Below, piece after piece: positions 17,884 through 27,389 of a stretch of DNA of 64,000 nucleotides. Source of the DNA: Mesorhizobium sp. WSM2240. Lineage in GTDB: Bacteria; Pseudomonadota; Alphaproteobacteria; Rhizobiales; Rhizobiaceae. The notes beneath the pieces were generated by a model. The model searched no databases. It saw only the letters and a program-made list of their open reading frames with translations, and was not told the origin of the DNA. The DNA lies in assembly GCF_040438645.1 (NCBI RefSeq), contig NZ_CP159253.1:4030001-4094000 (forward strand), in the 5' to 3' direction. Both the position numbers and the translations under genes were made by a program. Each line of letters starts with the position of its first letter. Within the stretch, counting starts at the first letter, position 1.

Positions 17884-19149
17884 TCAGTTTCTCAACACTG
17901 TCGCGGCGCGGTCCAGAAGCGCGCCGCGATCCGGCGAAAAGCCGCCGTCAACCCATTGATTTTCCAGTTCGCGCAGCAGTTCGCCCATCCGTGGCCCGTC
18001 CTCGACGCCGAGACCGGCCAGGTCGCGCCCCCTGATCGGGAATTCCGGCTTTTGCCACTGCTCCGCATAGGCGAGCAGACGCGAAAAGCCGCCGGCCTCG
18101 ACCAAAGCCCTGTTGTCCTCGACCCCGCGCGCTCGCGCTGATGCCAATGCCAGTCGCAGCCGGTCGATGAAGCTGCGGCGCTCGCCCCGATAGAGCAGCC
18201 TGGCCAATGCGTCTTCCGGCAAAGTCGAACCCACGGGGGACGTCTTCGCCCACAGCGACAGGCGCTCCGCATCCGCGTTCGAAAGTTTCAGCCGCTCCGC
18301 CAGGCCCGCCATCCGCTCCGGATCCGCCGGCACGATGGCCATCAGGCGAAGCAGCGGATCTGGCGTCCAACCCAGTTCCAGTTCGGCTCTGACCAGAGGA
18401 TGGATCGCGTCGATGCCCCACTTCTCGCTTTCCGGCAAGACGCGGGTCAGCACGCCCGCCTGCCGCATCCAGAGCAGGGCGCGTGACGGGTCGGGCGCCG
18501 AAAGCAGCTTCTTCAGCTCGCTCCAGACGCGCTCCGCCGAGAGATGATCGAGCCCGTCCTTCAGGCGAACGCAGGCCTTCACCCCTTCCGCATCCGGCCG
18601 TCCCGTCCCGTACCAGGCGAAGAATCTGAAAAACCGCAGGATGCGCAGATAATCCTCGCGGATGCGGTCTTCCGCATCGCCTATGAACCGCAGCCTCCTC
18701 GTTTCGATGTCGGCTAGGCCGCCCACCAGGTCGACCACGGTTCCGTCAGCCTCGGCGTAGAGCGCATTGATGGTGAAATCGCGCCTTTGCGCATCTTCCT
18801 TCCAGTCGCTCCCGAACCGCACCTTCGCGCGCCGGCCGTCGGTCTCTACATCGGCGCGCAGCGTCGTCACCTCATACGGCTTGCCGCCGGCGATCACCGT
18901 GATGGTGCCGTGTTCCACGCCCGTCGGAACTGCCTTGAAACCGGCAGCCTCTGCGCGGCGCGCAGTTTCTTGCGGCAGGTTTGTGGTGGCGATGTCGATG
19001 TCGGAAACCGGCTCGGCAAGCAGCGCGTTGCGCACCGCGCCCCCGGCGATGCGGGCCTCCTCGCCATCCGACGACAGCGCCTTCAGCAATCGCTGCAGCT
19101 CATCCCGGGCGAGCCAGTCCGCACCGGCGATCTGGGTCATCCCGTTCAT
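17884..19149 (-). CDS. cca: CCA tRNA nucleotidyltransferase/poly(A) polymerase family
   Basis: The product (421 residues) belongs to the class II nucleotidyltransferases that add or repair the CCA end of tRNA. Visible are the active-site region RIAGGAVRNALL then VSDIDIATT with catalytic Asp residues, the RRDFTINALYAE motif, RFIGDAEDRIREDYLRILRFFRF, and a helical C-terminal body. The start ATG overlaps the stop of the upstream NUDIX gene by four bases (ATGA), so the two are coupled. Many rhizobia carry a single protein of this class that serves as Cca. Confidence 0.92.
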   Translation of the reverse strand: MNGMTQIAGADWLARDELQRLLKALSSDGEEARIAGGAVRNALLAEPVSDIDIATTNLPQETARRAEAAGFKAVPTGVEHGTITVIAGGKPYEVTTLRADVETDGRRAKVRFGSDWKEDAQRRDFTINALYAEADGTVVDLVGGLADIETRRLRFIGDAEDRIREDYLRILRFFRFFAWYGTGRPDAEGVKACVRLKDGLDHLSAERVWSELKKLLSAPDPSRALLWMRQAGVLTRVLPESEKWGIDAIHPLVRAELELGWTPDPLLRLMAIVPADPERMAGLAERLKLSNADAERLSLWAKTSPVGSTLPEDALARLLYRGERRSFIDRLRLALASARARGVEDNRALVEAGGFSRLLAYAEQWQKPEFPIRGRDLAGLGVEDGPRMGELLRELENQWVDGGFSPDRGALLDRAATVLRN

Positions 19150-19775
19150 GTATAGAGCCTCTCATAGAGCGTGCGGATGATGCCGGCTGTCACGCCCCAT
19201 ATCCGCCGTCCGCCATAGGGCATGTCGTAGTAGAACCATTCCTTGTCGTCCCACATGCGGCTGTCGCGCCGGTGATTGGCGGGGTCCATCAGGAAGCGCA
19301 GGGGCACCTCGAAGGCCGCATCGACCTCATGCTCATTGATGATCAACTGGAAGCCTGGCCGGACAATGCCTAGCACCGGCGCAATGCGATAGCCGCTGCC
19401 CGCCACATAGTCCGGAATTCGACCGATGATCTCGATATGGTTTGCATCGAGACCGATCTCCTCCATCGTCTCGCGCAGCGCCGCATGTTCCGGCGTCGGA
19501 TCGATGGGGTCGATACGGCCGCCGGGAAACGCCACCTGCCCCGAATGATTGCGCAGCTTTTCCGCGCGCTTGGTCAGGATCACGGTCGCTTCGTCGCCAT
19601 GGTCGACGACAGGGACGAGCACCGCCGCATCGCGCAAATCGGCCCGCCGGATCAGCGGGCCGTGCTGCGGATTGAAGCGGTGATCGCCGTACTCCTCGTC
19701 GTCCTCGACACGTTCGGCGACAGCGCGCAGCCGGAAATCGGCGGCTGAATAGGGCTTTGCGGCGAAGGCATCCAC
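19146..19775 (-). CDS. NUDIX hydrolase, CoA pyrophosphatase-like
   Basis: The NUDIX box lies at about residues 86-110 (GGRID...REtmEEiGL pattern, read as ALRETMEEIGL), preceded by the KLRNHSGQVAFPGG signature typical of the NudL/CoA diphosphatase branch. Length is 209. The start is GTG at 19775, two bases after the stop of the DUF1285 gene. It is the middle gene of the coupled operon DUF1285-NUDIX-cca. Substrates in this branch include coenzyme A and its derivatives; the exact one here is not shown by the sequence. Confidence 0.88.
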   Translation of the reverse strand: MDAFAAKPYSAADFRLRAVAERVEDDEEYGDHRFNPQHGPLIRRADLRDAAVLVPVVDHGDEATVILTKRAEKLRNHSGQVAFPGGRIDPIDPTPEHAALRETMEEIGLDANHIEIIGRIPDYVAGSGYRIAPVLGIVRPGFQLIINEHEVDAAFEVPLRFLMDPANHRRDSRMWDDKEWFYYDMPYGGRRIWGVTAGIIRTLYERLYT

Positions 19776-19777
19776 GG

Positions 19778-20476
19778 TCAGGCGCTCAGTCTTTTCAGCT
19801 TTTCCGCCGGCATGATCGGATAGACCTCGCCTCCGGAGCGCACTGCAAACATCGTCTTGCCGTCGACCTCGATCTCCTCCCCATATTGGACGAGTTCATA
19901 CATGACCGGCCGCGCCACCAGCGCTTCCAGCCGGCCACGCACCAGCACATAGGGCTTCAAGCCGCCGGTCTTGTCTTCGTCGACAAAGCGCAGCGGATGT
20001 TCCGCGCCTACTTCCACGACGTCCCCGACATTAGTGCGGAAAGTAATCGTCCGCTCGCCGCCCTCGCCCGTAACGCTCATTTCCACTGCCACAAAGGGTG
20101 CATCGAAAACCCTGATGCCGACCTTCTCGACCGGCGTAACAAGATAGGTCTTGCCGTCGGCGTCCTTGCGCAGCACCGTAGAGAAAAGCTGAACCAGCGG
20201 CATGCGGCCGATCGGCGTGCCGAGATAGAACCATGTCCCGTCGGCCTTGATCTCAATATCCAGATCGCCGCAGAAGTCCGGATTCCAGCGCTCCACCGGC
20301 GGCAGCCCCTTGCCCGCGCGTGTAGCGCGCGAGATCAGCGCGGACAGATCCGCGGTGTCGCCGGCGGCGGCAAGGCCGTGTTTCTCGGGTCGCACTTGAT
20401 TGTCCATCGTCACGAAATAGTCACTGTTGTTCCGCTTGTCAGCCTGAATGGGTGATTTAAGTTCATTAGCGCACAC
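19778..20476 (-). CDS. DUF1285 domain-containing protein
   Basis: A soluble protein of 232 residues, or about 209 if translation begins at the ATG at 20407 (MDNQVRPEKHG). The core carries the family pattern PPVERWNPDFCGDLDIEIKADG and GTPIGRMPLVQLFSTVLRKD. DUF1285 proteins are conserved but unassigned. It is the first gene of an operon with a NUDIX hydrolase and cca. Neither start has a strong ribosome site; I keep the longer one with doubt. Confidence 0.8.
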   Translation of the reverse strand: MCANELKSPIQADKRNNSDYFVTMDNQVRPEKHGLAAAGDTADLSALISRATRAGKGLPPVERWNPDFCGDLDIEIKADGTWFYLGTPIGRMPLVQLFSTVLRKDADGKTYLVTPVEKVGIRVFDAPFVAVEMSVTGEGGERTITFRTNVGDVVEVGAEHPLRFVDEDKTGGLKPYVLVRGRLEALVARPVMYELVQYGEEIEVDGKTMFAVRSGGEVYPIMPAEKLKRLSA

Positions 20477-20546
20477 CCGTCATGTGTGAATCGCGGCTCT
20501 GGAAATTTGCCGGCCGGCGTTCCAGGCAAATGAGGACCGAAGCGGC

Positions 20547-21551
20547 ATGAGCATCATCATCAAGCAGGCCCCGATAAGCGAAAAGGAAATGATCGCCGAG
20601 GCCGAAAAGGCGCTTGCCGACATTTCTCGCGTTAGAGAAGGGGTAGGCCGCGTCATCTTCGGTCAGGAGAGCGTCGTCGAACGCACACTGGTCGCGCTTC
20701 TGGCCGGCGGCCATGCGCTGCTGGTCGGCGTTCCCGGCCTCGCCAAGACCAAGCTGGTCGAGACGCTCGGCATCGTGCTCGGCATGGATGCCCGCCGCAT
20801 TCAGTTCACCCCGGACCTCATGCCTTCCGACATTCTCGGCTCCGAAGTTATGGAGCAGGACGAATTCGGAAAGCGCTCGTTCCGCTTCATTCCCGGTCCG
20901 ATCTTCGCGCAATTGCTGATGGCCGACGAGATCAATCGCGCCAGCCCGCGCACGCAGTCGGCGCTTCTGCAATCGATGCAGGAGTATCATGTGACCGTGG
21001 CAGGCGCGCGCCATGACCTGCCCTCGCCCTTCCATGTGCTCGCGACGCAGAACCCGCTTGAGCAGGAAGGCACCTATCCGCTACCCGAAGCCCAGCTCGA
21101 TCGCTTCCTGATGCAGATCGACATCCTCTACCCCGAACTGGAAGCCGAACGCCGCATCCTGCTCGAGACCACCGGCACCGAGGACGCCCGGGCTCAGAAC
21201 GTGCTGACGCCCGACCGGCTGAAGGAGATCCAACAACTGATCCGCCGTATGCCGGTGCCCGAAAGCGTGGTGGAGGCGATCCTCGCGCTCGTGCGCTCCG
21301 CCCGCCCCGGCCAGGACAACGCCGACACCGACAAGCATGTCGCCTGGGGGCCAGGTCCACGCGCCAGCCAGGCGCTGACGCTCTGCGCCCGCGCCCGCGC
21401 CCTCTACGACGGCCGACTGGCGCCGTCGATCGACGACATCAAGGCCCTGGCCGAGCCGGTCCTCCAGCATCGCATGGCGCTGACCTTCGCAGCCCGCGCC
21501 GAAGGCATGTCGGTGCGCGACGTGGTGGCGCGGCTGGTGAAAGGCATCTAG
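20547..21551 (+). CDS. MoxR family AAA+ ATPase
   Basis: MoxR ATPases act as chaperones that help assemble or activate partner proteins, usually encoded beside VWA/DUF58 proteins as here. The 334-residue product has Walker A GVPGLAKTK, Walker B LLMADEINRA, the MoxR signature SRIQFTPDLMPSDI-like region (read as RRIQFTPDLMPSDILG), sensor ATQNPLEQEGTYPLPEAQLDRF, and the C-terminal lid domain. It is the first gene of a tightly packed four-gene operon and is divergent from the DUF1285 operon with about 70 bases between. Confidence 0.95.
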   Translation: MSIIIKQAPISEKEMIAEAEKALADISRVREGVGRVIFGQESVVERTLVALLAGGHALLVGVPGLAKTKLVETLGIVLGMDARRIQFTPDLMPSDILGSEVMEQDEFGKRSFRFIPGPIFAQLLMADEINRASPRTQSALLQSMQEYHVTVAGARHDLPSPFHVLATQNPLEQEGTYPLPEAQLDRFLMQIDILYPELEAERRILLETTGTEDARAQNVLTPDRLKEIQQLIRRMPVPESVVEAILALVRSARPGQDNADTDKHVAWGPGPRASQALTLCARARALYDGRLAPSIDDIKALAEPVLQHRMALTFAARAEGMSVRDVVARLVKGI

Positions 21552-21555
21552 CCTG

Positions 21556-22476
21556 ATGGCGCGTGTCGGCGAGGCGTCCTCCCCCGTCCTTACGCGCGAC
21601 GCGCTCGCCCGCGCCAGGATGCGTGCCTCGCTCGTGCCCGACCTGCTGGTCGAGGCCCGTCGCGTCGTCAACACGGTGATCGGCGGCTGGCACGGCCGTC
21701 GCAAGCGCGGCATCGGGGAGAATTTCTGGCAGTTCCGGCCCTACGTCGAAGGCGAGGCTATAGCCCGCATCGACTGGCGCCGTTCGGCTCGCGACGACCA
21801 TACCTATGTGCGCGACCGCGAATGGGAGGCCGCGCACACTGTCTGGCTCTGGGCCGATCCGTCACCGTCGATGCTCTACAAATCCGCAGGCGCGACCGTG
21901 TCGAAGGAATCGCGCGCCCTCGTCCTTATCCTGGCCATGGCCGAGCTTCTGTCGCGCAGCGGCGAACGCATCGCCTGGCCCGGTCTCACCGATCCTTTCA
22001 CCGCCCGCAACGGCGCGGAACGCCTGGCGTCGCATCTCAGCCACGCGACGGAACTGGACGCGAAACCCGATCTTTCGATCATCCGCCGCTTCTCCGACAT
22101 AGTTATCACCAGCGATTTCCTCGATCCGGTCGAAGAGACGATGGCATGGCTCGATGTGCTGGCGCGCCACGGTGTGCGGGCTCACCTAATCGAGGTGGCT
22201 GATCCCGCCGAGGAAACCTTCCCCTATTCCGGCCGCACGGAGTTCACCGATCCCGAAACGGGCGAGAAATTGACGGCCGGCCGCGCCGAAACGCTGAGCG
22301 AAGCCTATCGCTGGCAGTACACGGCCCGCCGGCAGGAGCTTGCCGCCTGGTGCAAGCGCCTCGGCTGGAGCTTCACCGTCAATCATACCGACCGTCTCGC
22401 CTCGGACGCACTGGTGCGCGTTCACATGGCCATGACGGCCGATAGCGGCTATGCCGCGGGAGGTGCGCGCGCATGA
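21556..22476 (+). CDS. DUF58 domain-containing protein
   Basis: This is the DUF58 partner usually found next to MoxR. The motif RRKRGIGENFWQFRPYVEGEAIARIDWRR-type region (here with YVEGEAIARIDWRRSARDD) marks the DUF58 core, followed by a VWA-like fold. It is 306 residues, starts four bases after moxR, and its stop overlaps the next gene by four bases. It probably links the ATPase to the two membrane proteins encoded downstream; that is inference from the operon. Confidence 0.92.
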   Translation: MARVGEASSPVLTRDALARARMRASLVPDLLVEARRVVNTVIGGWHGRRKRGIGENFWQFRPYVEGEAIARIDWRRSARDDHTYVRDREWEAAHTVWLWADPSPSMLYKSAGATVSKESRALVLILAMAELLSRSGERIAWPGLTDPFTARNGAERLASHLSHATELDAKPDLSIIRRFSDIVITSDFLDPVEETMAWLDVLARHGVRAHLIEVADPAEETFPYSGRTEFTDPETGEKLTAGRAETLSEAYRWQYTARRQELAAWCKRLGWSFTVNHTDRLASDALVRVHMAMTADSGYAAGGARA

Positions 22477-25289
22477 GTTGGCTGCCGCTCTCCTTCGGTT
22501 TTCCCGCCATCCTTTGGGGGCTGCTTGCGCTGCCGGTCATCTGGTGGCTGCTCAGGCTTACACCGCCGAAGCCGCAGATGGAGGTCTTTCCGCCGCTGAG
22601 GATCCTGGCGCGGGTGATGAAAAAGGAAGAGACGCCGCACCAGAGCCCGTGGTGGCTGACGCTGCTTCGGCTGGTGATGGCCGCGCTGATTGTGCTTGCA
22701 CTGGCCGAGCCGGTGTTCAACCCGCGGGAAAAGCTGCCGACCGGTGGCTCCGCACTCGCGCTGGTCGTGGACAATGGCTGGGCCAGCGCTCCCGATTGGG
22801 ATCGCCGCGTCGCCACGGCAGAGCGTCTGATCGCCGACGCGGCCTCGACCGGCGTGCCGGTCCTGCTCGCTTTCACGGCCGAAAAGCCCAACGCTGAAAT
22901 CGGGCCGTTCGATGCCGAGGCCGCCCGGGACAGGCTACGCGCCACGGAGCCGCGGCCGGTGCCGGTCGACCGTCCCGCAGTCTACGCGCGCGTCGCCGCG
23001 GCTCTCGAAACGCTGCCGGGCGCAAGCGTGGCCGTGCTGGCCGACGGGCTCGCGGCGGAGGGCGACGAAACAGCCTTCTCCAATCTCCTTGGCGGCGCCG
23101 CAAATGTGGTCTGGACCGTTCCCGAACGTCTTTCGGCAATCGGGCTGACCGCGGCCGAAAACGAGGTCGATGGCTTCAGGATTTCGGCGATCCGCGCCCC
23201 CGATCCGACGATGCGCCAGATCACGGCGGGAGCGTTCGACGACAAGGGCCGCCGCATAGCCGACGCTGTGCTGACATTCGGCGCGGGCGAGACGGAGACA
23301 ACCGGCCAATTGCAGGTGCCGTTCGAATTGCGTAACGATTTTTCCTCCATCGCCATCGACGGCGAACCGCAGGCCGGCGCAGTTCGCGTGCTCGACGAGA
23401 ATTCCAAGCGCCGCCGCGTCGGGCTTCTGTCGCAGTCCGAGGCGGATCGCGCCCAGCCGCTGCTGTCGCCGCTCTATTACATCCAACGCGCGCTCGAACC
23501 CTTCGCCGATCTGGTCGAGCCTTCGAGCCCCGATCTCGCCGAAGCCATTCCGCAGCTTCTCGAACAGAAGCCGGCTATGATCGTGATGGCCGATGTCGGC
23601 ACCATTCCGGACACGGCGCGCAACCAATTGATCGAATGGGTGAACGAGGGCGGCACGCTGGTGCGCTTCGCGGGTTCAAAGCTCGCCGCCGCTGGCAATG
23701 ACGAAGAATTGCTGCCGGTGCGCCTGCGGGTTGGCGAGCGCTCGCTGGGCGGCACGCTGTCCTGGACCGAGCCGCAGCCGGTCACCGAATTTCCGCCGAC
23801 CGGCCCCTTCGCCGATCTCGCGCCGCCGAACGAAGTCACGGTCACCCGGCAGATTTTGGCCGAGCCGACAGCCGACATCGTCGAACGCACCTGGGCAAAC
23901 CTGGCGGACGGCACACCGCTGGTGACTGGGGCCAAGCGCGAAAAAGGCACCGTGGTGCTGTTCCACATCACGCCTGAGGCCACCTGGTCGAGCCTGCCGA
24001 TCTCCGGCAGTTTCGTCGAGATGCTGCGGCGCATCGTGCAATTGTCGCGCAATCAGGGCGCCGCCGCCGGCGCCGAGGGACAGGCCGGCTCGCTCGCCCC
24101 ATACCGCATGATCGCGGCCAACGGCGCGCTGGTGCCGCCGACGCCGGACGCGCGGCCGCTGACCGTCGGCGGAGGCAAAACCCCGGTGACGATCGAAAAT
24201 CCGCCCGGCCTCTACGGGACCGAAGAGGGCGTGTTTGCCCACAATCTGCTCGACGCCGAAACGGTTCTCGCCCCGCTCGTTCGCCCGCGCATCGAAGCGC
24301 CGGTCACCGAAATGCGCTATGCTTTCGACGAATCGCGCAATCTGAAAGGGCCGCTCGTTGCCGCCGCGCTTCTGCTCATGGTGCTCGATACGCTTGCCGT
24401 CTTCTGGATGGGCGGCATGTTCACCCGCCGGCCAAAGCGGACCGCCCGCACTTCCGGCACGGTCGCAGCGCTGCTCATTGCCGTGACGGCGGGGCTGGCG
24501 CTTTCCGGCCACGCGGATGCCCAGGACGCAAAACCCGGCGACGCCGAAGCGATCGAAGCCATTTCAACCACCAGGCTCGCTTATGTGCTGACCGGCGACG
24601 CCGGGGTCGATTCGATCAGCCGCGCCGGCCTTGCCGGGCTGTCGCGCTTCCTGGTCGAAAAGACCGCGCTGGAGCCGGGCCAGCCGGCCGGCGTGGATAT
24701 CGCGACGGACGAGCTCTCCTTTTATCCGATCATCTACTGGCCTATCGACCCGAACGCCCCAATGCCGTCGGAAGCGGCGATCGCCCGCGTCGACGCCTAT
24801 ATGCAGCAGGGCGGAACGGTTCTTTTCGACACTCGGGACCAGTTCTCGACCGGATTGGATTCCGGCTCCGGTAGCCCTGCGAACGAGCGGTTGCGCGAAA
24901 TCCTCGGCAATCTCAATGTGCCGCCGCTGGAGCCAGTGCCGCCGGATCACGTTCTGACCAAGGCGTTCTTCATCCTTCCCGAGTTTCCCGGCCGCTTCAA
25001 CGGCGGCCCGCTCTGGGTTGAGGCCTCGCTGGAGGCGCAGAACACCGATAACCGGCCGGTTCGAACCGGCGACGGCGTGACCCCGATCATGATAACCGCC
25101 AATGATTTCGCCGGCGCCTGGGCTGTCGACGAGAACGGCGGCGCGATGCTGCCCACGGTGCCGGCCGATCCGATGCAGCGCGCCTATGCGCTGCGGGCCG
25201 GCGTGAACATCGTCATGTACATGCTGACTGGCAACTACAAATCCGACCAGGTGCATGTGCCGATCCTGCTCGAGCGGTTGGGGCAGTGA
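22473..25289 (+). CDS. large membrane protein with BatA-type N-terminus and DUF4159 C-terminus
   Basis: This protein has 938 residues. The first ~85 contain two membrane helices and match the aerotolerance-regulator (BatA) N-terminal domain, with the GLLALPVIWWLLR helix. A long region predicted outside or inside the membrane follows, then two hydrophobic helices near residues 625-645 and 655-675, and a C-terminal DUF4159 domain with LSFYPIIYWPID and GGTVLFDTRDQ, which resembles a glutamine-amidotransferase-like fold. It is coupled to DUF58 by an ATGA overlap. The function is unknown; the domain set is shared by alphaproteobacterial MoxR operons. Confidence 0.88.
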   Translation: MSWLPLSFGFPAILWGLLALPVIWWLLRLTPPKPQMEVFPPLRILARVMKKEETPHQSPWWLTLLRLVMAALIVLALAEPVFNPREKLPTGGSALALVVDNGWASAPDWDRRVATAERLIADAASTGVPVLLAFTAEKPNAEIGPFDAEAARDRLRATEPRPVPVDRPAVYARVAAALETLPGASVAVLADGLAAEGDETAFSNLLGGAANVVWTVPERLSAIGLTAAENEVDGFRISAIRAPDPTMRQITAGAFDDKGRRIADAVLTFGAGETETTGQLQVPFELRNDFSSIAIDGEPQAGAVRVLDENSKRRRVGLLSQSEADRAQPLLSPLYYIQRALEPFADLVEPSSPDLAEAIPQLLEQKPAMIVMADVGTIPDTARNQLIEWVNEGGTLVRFAGSKLAAAGNDEELLPVRLRVGERSLGGTLSWTEPQPVTEFPPTGPFADLAPPNEVTVTRQILAEPTADIVERTWANLADGTPLVTGAKREKGTVVLFHITPEATWSSLPISGSFVEMLRRIVQLSRNQGAAAGAEGQAGSLAPYRMIAANGALVPPTPDARPLTVGGGKTPVTIENPPGLYGTEEGVFAHNLLDAETVLAPLVRPRIEAPVTEMRYAFDESRNLKGPLVAAALLLMVLDTLAVFWMGGMFTRRPKRTARTSGTVAALLIAVTAGLALSGHADAQDAKPGDAEAIEAISTTRLAYVLTGDAGVDSISRAGLAGLSRFLVEKTALEPGQPAGVDIATDELSFYPIIYWPIDPNAPMPSEAAIARVDAYMQQGGTVLFDTRDQFSTGLDSGSGSPANERLREILGNLNVPPLEPVPPDHVLTKAFFILPEFPGRFNGGPLWVEASLEAQNTDNRPVRTGDGVTPIMITANDFAGAWAVDENGGAMLPTVPADPMQRAYALRAGVNIVMYMLTGNYKSDQVHVPILLERLGQ

Positions 25290-25290
25290 C

Positions 25291-27357
25291 ATGAACTACT
25301 CCATCGCCTTCGAACCGCTCCTTTCCTGGCCGCTGTTGGCGGCAGTGCTGGTTCCGATCACGCTGATGGCGCTTGCCGGCCTGTGGTTCCGCCAGCGCGG
25401 CGCGCTGTTCCGCTTTGCAGCCCTGCTGGCGCTGATCGCAGCACTCTTGAACCCGGTGCTGCTCGATGAGGAGCGCGAGCCGCTGCAGAGCGTGGTCGCC
25501 CTGGTCGTCGACCGCAGCCAGAGCCAGGAGATCGGCAATCGCAACGAGCAGACCACGCAAGCCGTCGCCGGGCTGCAGGAGCGATTGGCACGCTTCAAGC
25601 AGTTCGACGTGCGTGTCGTCGAGGCCGGCCGGGCCGACGCCGCCGACGAGCGCACTGAAACCCGTTTGTTCGGCGCGCTGGAAAGCGCGTTCCGCGACGT
25701 GCCACCCTCGCGCATCGCCGGCGCCATCATGGTCACCGACGGCCAGGTCCACGACGCACCGCAGGCAGCCCCCGGTTTCGACGCGCCGCTGCACGCTTTG
25801 ATCACCGGCGACGAGGGCGAGCGCGACCGGCGCATCCGCTTCGAGAAAGCGCCGCGCTTCGGCATCGTCGACAAGCCACTCGATATGAGCTACCGCGTCA
25901 TCGCCACCGGCAACGAACGCGGCTCCGTCGATGTCCGCGTCTCCATCAACGGACAGCTGGTTTCGGTCGAGCGCGCCAATATCGGCCAGGAGACGCCGCT
26001 GCAGGTGACGATCCCAAGCGCCGGGCGCAACATCGTCGAACTGGCGATCGACCCTGTCGAAGGCGAACTGACCGACACCAACAACCGCGCCATCGCCATC
26101 ATAGATGGCATCCGCGAGAACTTGCGCGTGCTTCTTGTCTCCGGCGAACCGCATGCCGGCGAGCGCACCTGGCGCAATCTCCTGAAGTCCGACGCCTCGG
26201 TCGACCTAGTGCACTTCACCATTTTGCGGCCTCCGGAAAAGCAGGACGGCACGCCGATCAACGAATTGTCGCTGATCGCCTTCCCGACCCGCGAGCTTTT
26301 CGTGGAAAAAATCCACGATTTCGACCTGATCATCTTCGACCGCTACCAGCACCGCGACGTGCTGCCGATCCTCTACTACGACTACATCGCCGAATATGTC
26401 GAACGGGGAGGCGCGCTGCTCATCGCCGCCGGACCCGAATATGCCGGCGAACAGTCGATCGCCCGCACCCCGTTGATGTCCGCACTGCCGGCGATGCCGA
26501 CCGGCGATGTCGTGGAAGAGGCGTTCTATCCGCGCCTGACCGAAACCGGACAGCGCCATCCTGTCACCCGTGGTCTCGACGGCTCGGCCGCCGAGCCGCC
26601 CAAATGGAGCCGCTGGTTCCGGCTGGTCGGCATCGAGCAGCCGGAGGGCGAGGTGGTGATGAAGGGCGCCGGCGAACGGCCGCTGCTTCTGCTCGACCGC
26701 AAGGGCGAGGGCCGCGTCGGCATGTTCCTGTCCGACCAGGGCTGGCTCTGGGCGCGAGGCTTCGAGGGCGGCGGTCCGCACGTATCGCTCTACCGGCGCA
26801 TAGCGCATTGGCTGATGAAGGAGCCCGACCTCGAGGAAGAGCGCCTGACCGCCGGCGGCCGAGGCATGGTGCTCGACATACGCCGCCAGACCATGAGCGA
26901 CGACCCCGGCCCGGCGAAGGTCATCACGCCCTCGGGCAAGGCGTTGGACGTGCCGCTGACGGCCGCCGAGCCCGGCATCTTTTCGGGCAGCGTCGAGACC
27001 AACGAGATCGGCCTCTATCAGGTGGCCAATGGCGACCTGACCGCACTTGCTCATATCGGACCCGTCAACGCGCCGGAATTCGCCGACACGGTTTCGACCG
27101 AAGAGGTGCTGCGGCCGGCGGCCGAGGAAAGCGGCGGCTCGGTGCGGCGGCTCGCCTCGCTGACCGGCCAGTCGCTACCCGGCATCGTTCCGGTCCGCGG
27201 TTCGGCCGATGCGGCGGGCCGCGACTGGATCGGGCTCAAGACCACCAACGACAGCCTGCTGAAGTCGGTCAGCCGGGTGCCGCTTTTCGGCGGCTTCTTC
27301 GGGCTCGCCCTGCTGCTTCTGGCGCTCGGCTCGATGTGGTACCGCGAAGGCCGTTGA
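25291..27357 (+). CDS. large membrane protein with amidotransferase/VWA-like core, MoxR operon
   Basis: This 688-residue protein begins one base after the previous stop. Two N-terminal membrane helices (about residues 8-55) precede a VWA-like region (VVALVVDRSQSQEI) and a segment resembling a class I glutamine-amidotransferase fold (GGALLIAAGPEYAG). A last helix, GLALLLLALGSMW, anchors the C-terminus. No catalytic Cys is evident in the amidotransferase-like region, so it is probably a structural variant. It looks like a paralogous partner of the 938-residue protein: both would place a large domain on the periplasmic side. Confidence 0.85.
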   Translation: MNYSIAFEPLLSWPLLAAVLVPITLMALAGLWFRQRGALFRFAALLALIAALLNPVLLDEEREPLQSVVALVVDRSQSQEIGNRNEQTTQAVAGLQERLARFKQFDVRVVEAGRADAADERTETRLFGALESAFRDVPPSRIAGAIMVTDGQVHDAPQAAPGFDAPLHALITGDEGERDRRIRFEKAPRFGIVDKPLDMSYRVIATGNERGSVDVRVSINGQLVSVERANIGQETPLQVTIPSAGRNIVELAIDPVEGELTDTNNRAIAIIDGIRENLRVLLVSGEPHAGERTWRNLLKSDASVDLVHFTILRPPEKQDGTPINELSLIAFPTRELFVEKIHDFDLIIFDRYQHRDVLPILYYDYIAEYVERGGALLIAAGPEYAGEQSIARTPLMSALPAMPTGDVVEEAFYPRLTETGQRHPVTRGLDGSAAEPPKWSRWFRLVGIEQPEGEVVMKGAGERPLLLLDRKGEGRVGMFLSDQGWLWARGFEGGGPHVSLYRRIAHWLMKEPDLEEERLTAGGRGMVLDIRRQTMSDDPGPAKVITPSGKALDVPLTAAEPGIFSGSVETNEIGLYQVANGDLTALAHIGPVNAPEFADTVSTEEVLRPAAEESGGSVRRLASLTGQSLPGIVPVRGSADAAGRDWIGLKTTNDSLLKSVSRVPLFGGFFGLALLLLALGSMWYREGR

Positions 27358-27389
27358 TCGCGCCCGCAATCCGCGCTAGTGCCTTTCCT

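Noticed and set aside
20932..21713. Minus-strand frames across moxR/DUF58
   Set aside because: Arg/Gly-rich translations typical of antisense frames in GC-rich DNA.
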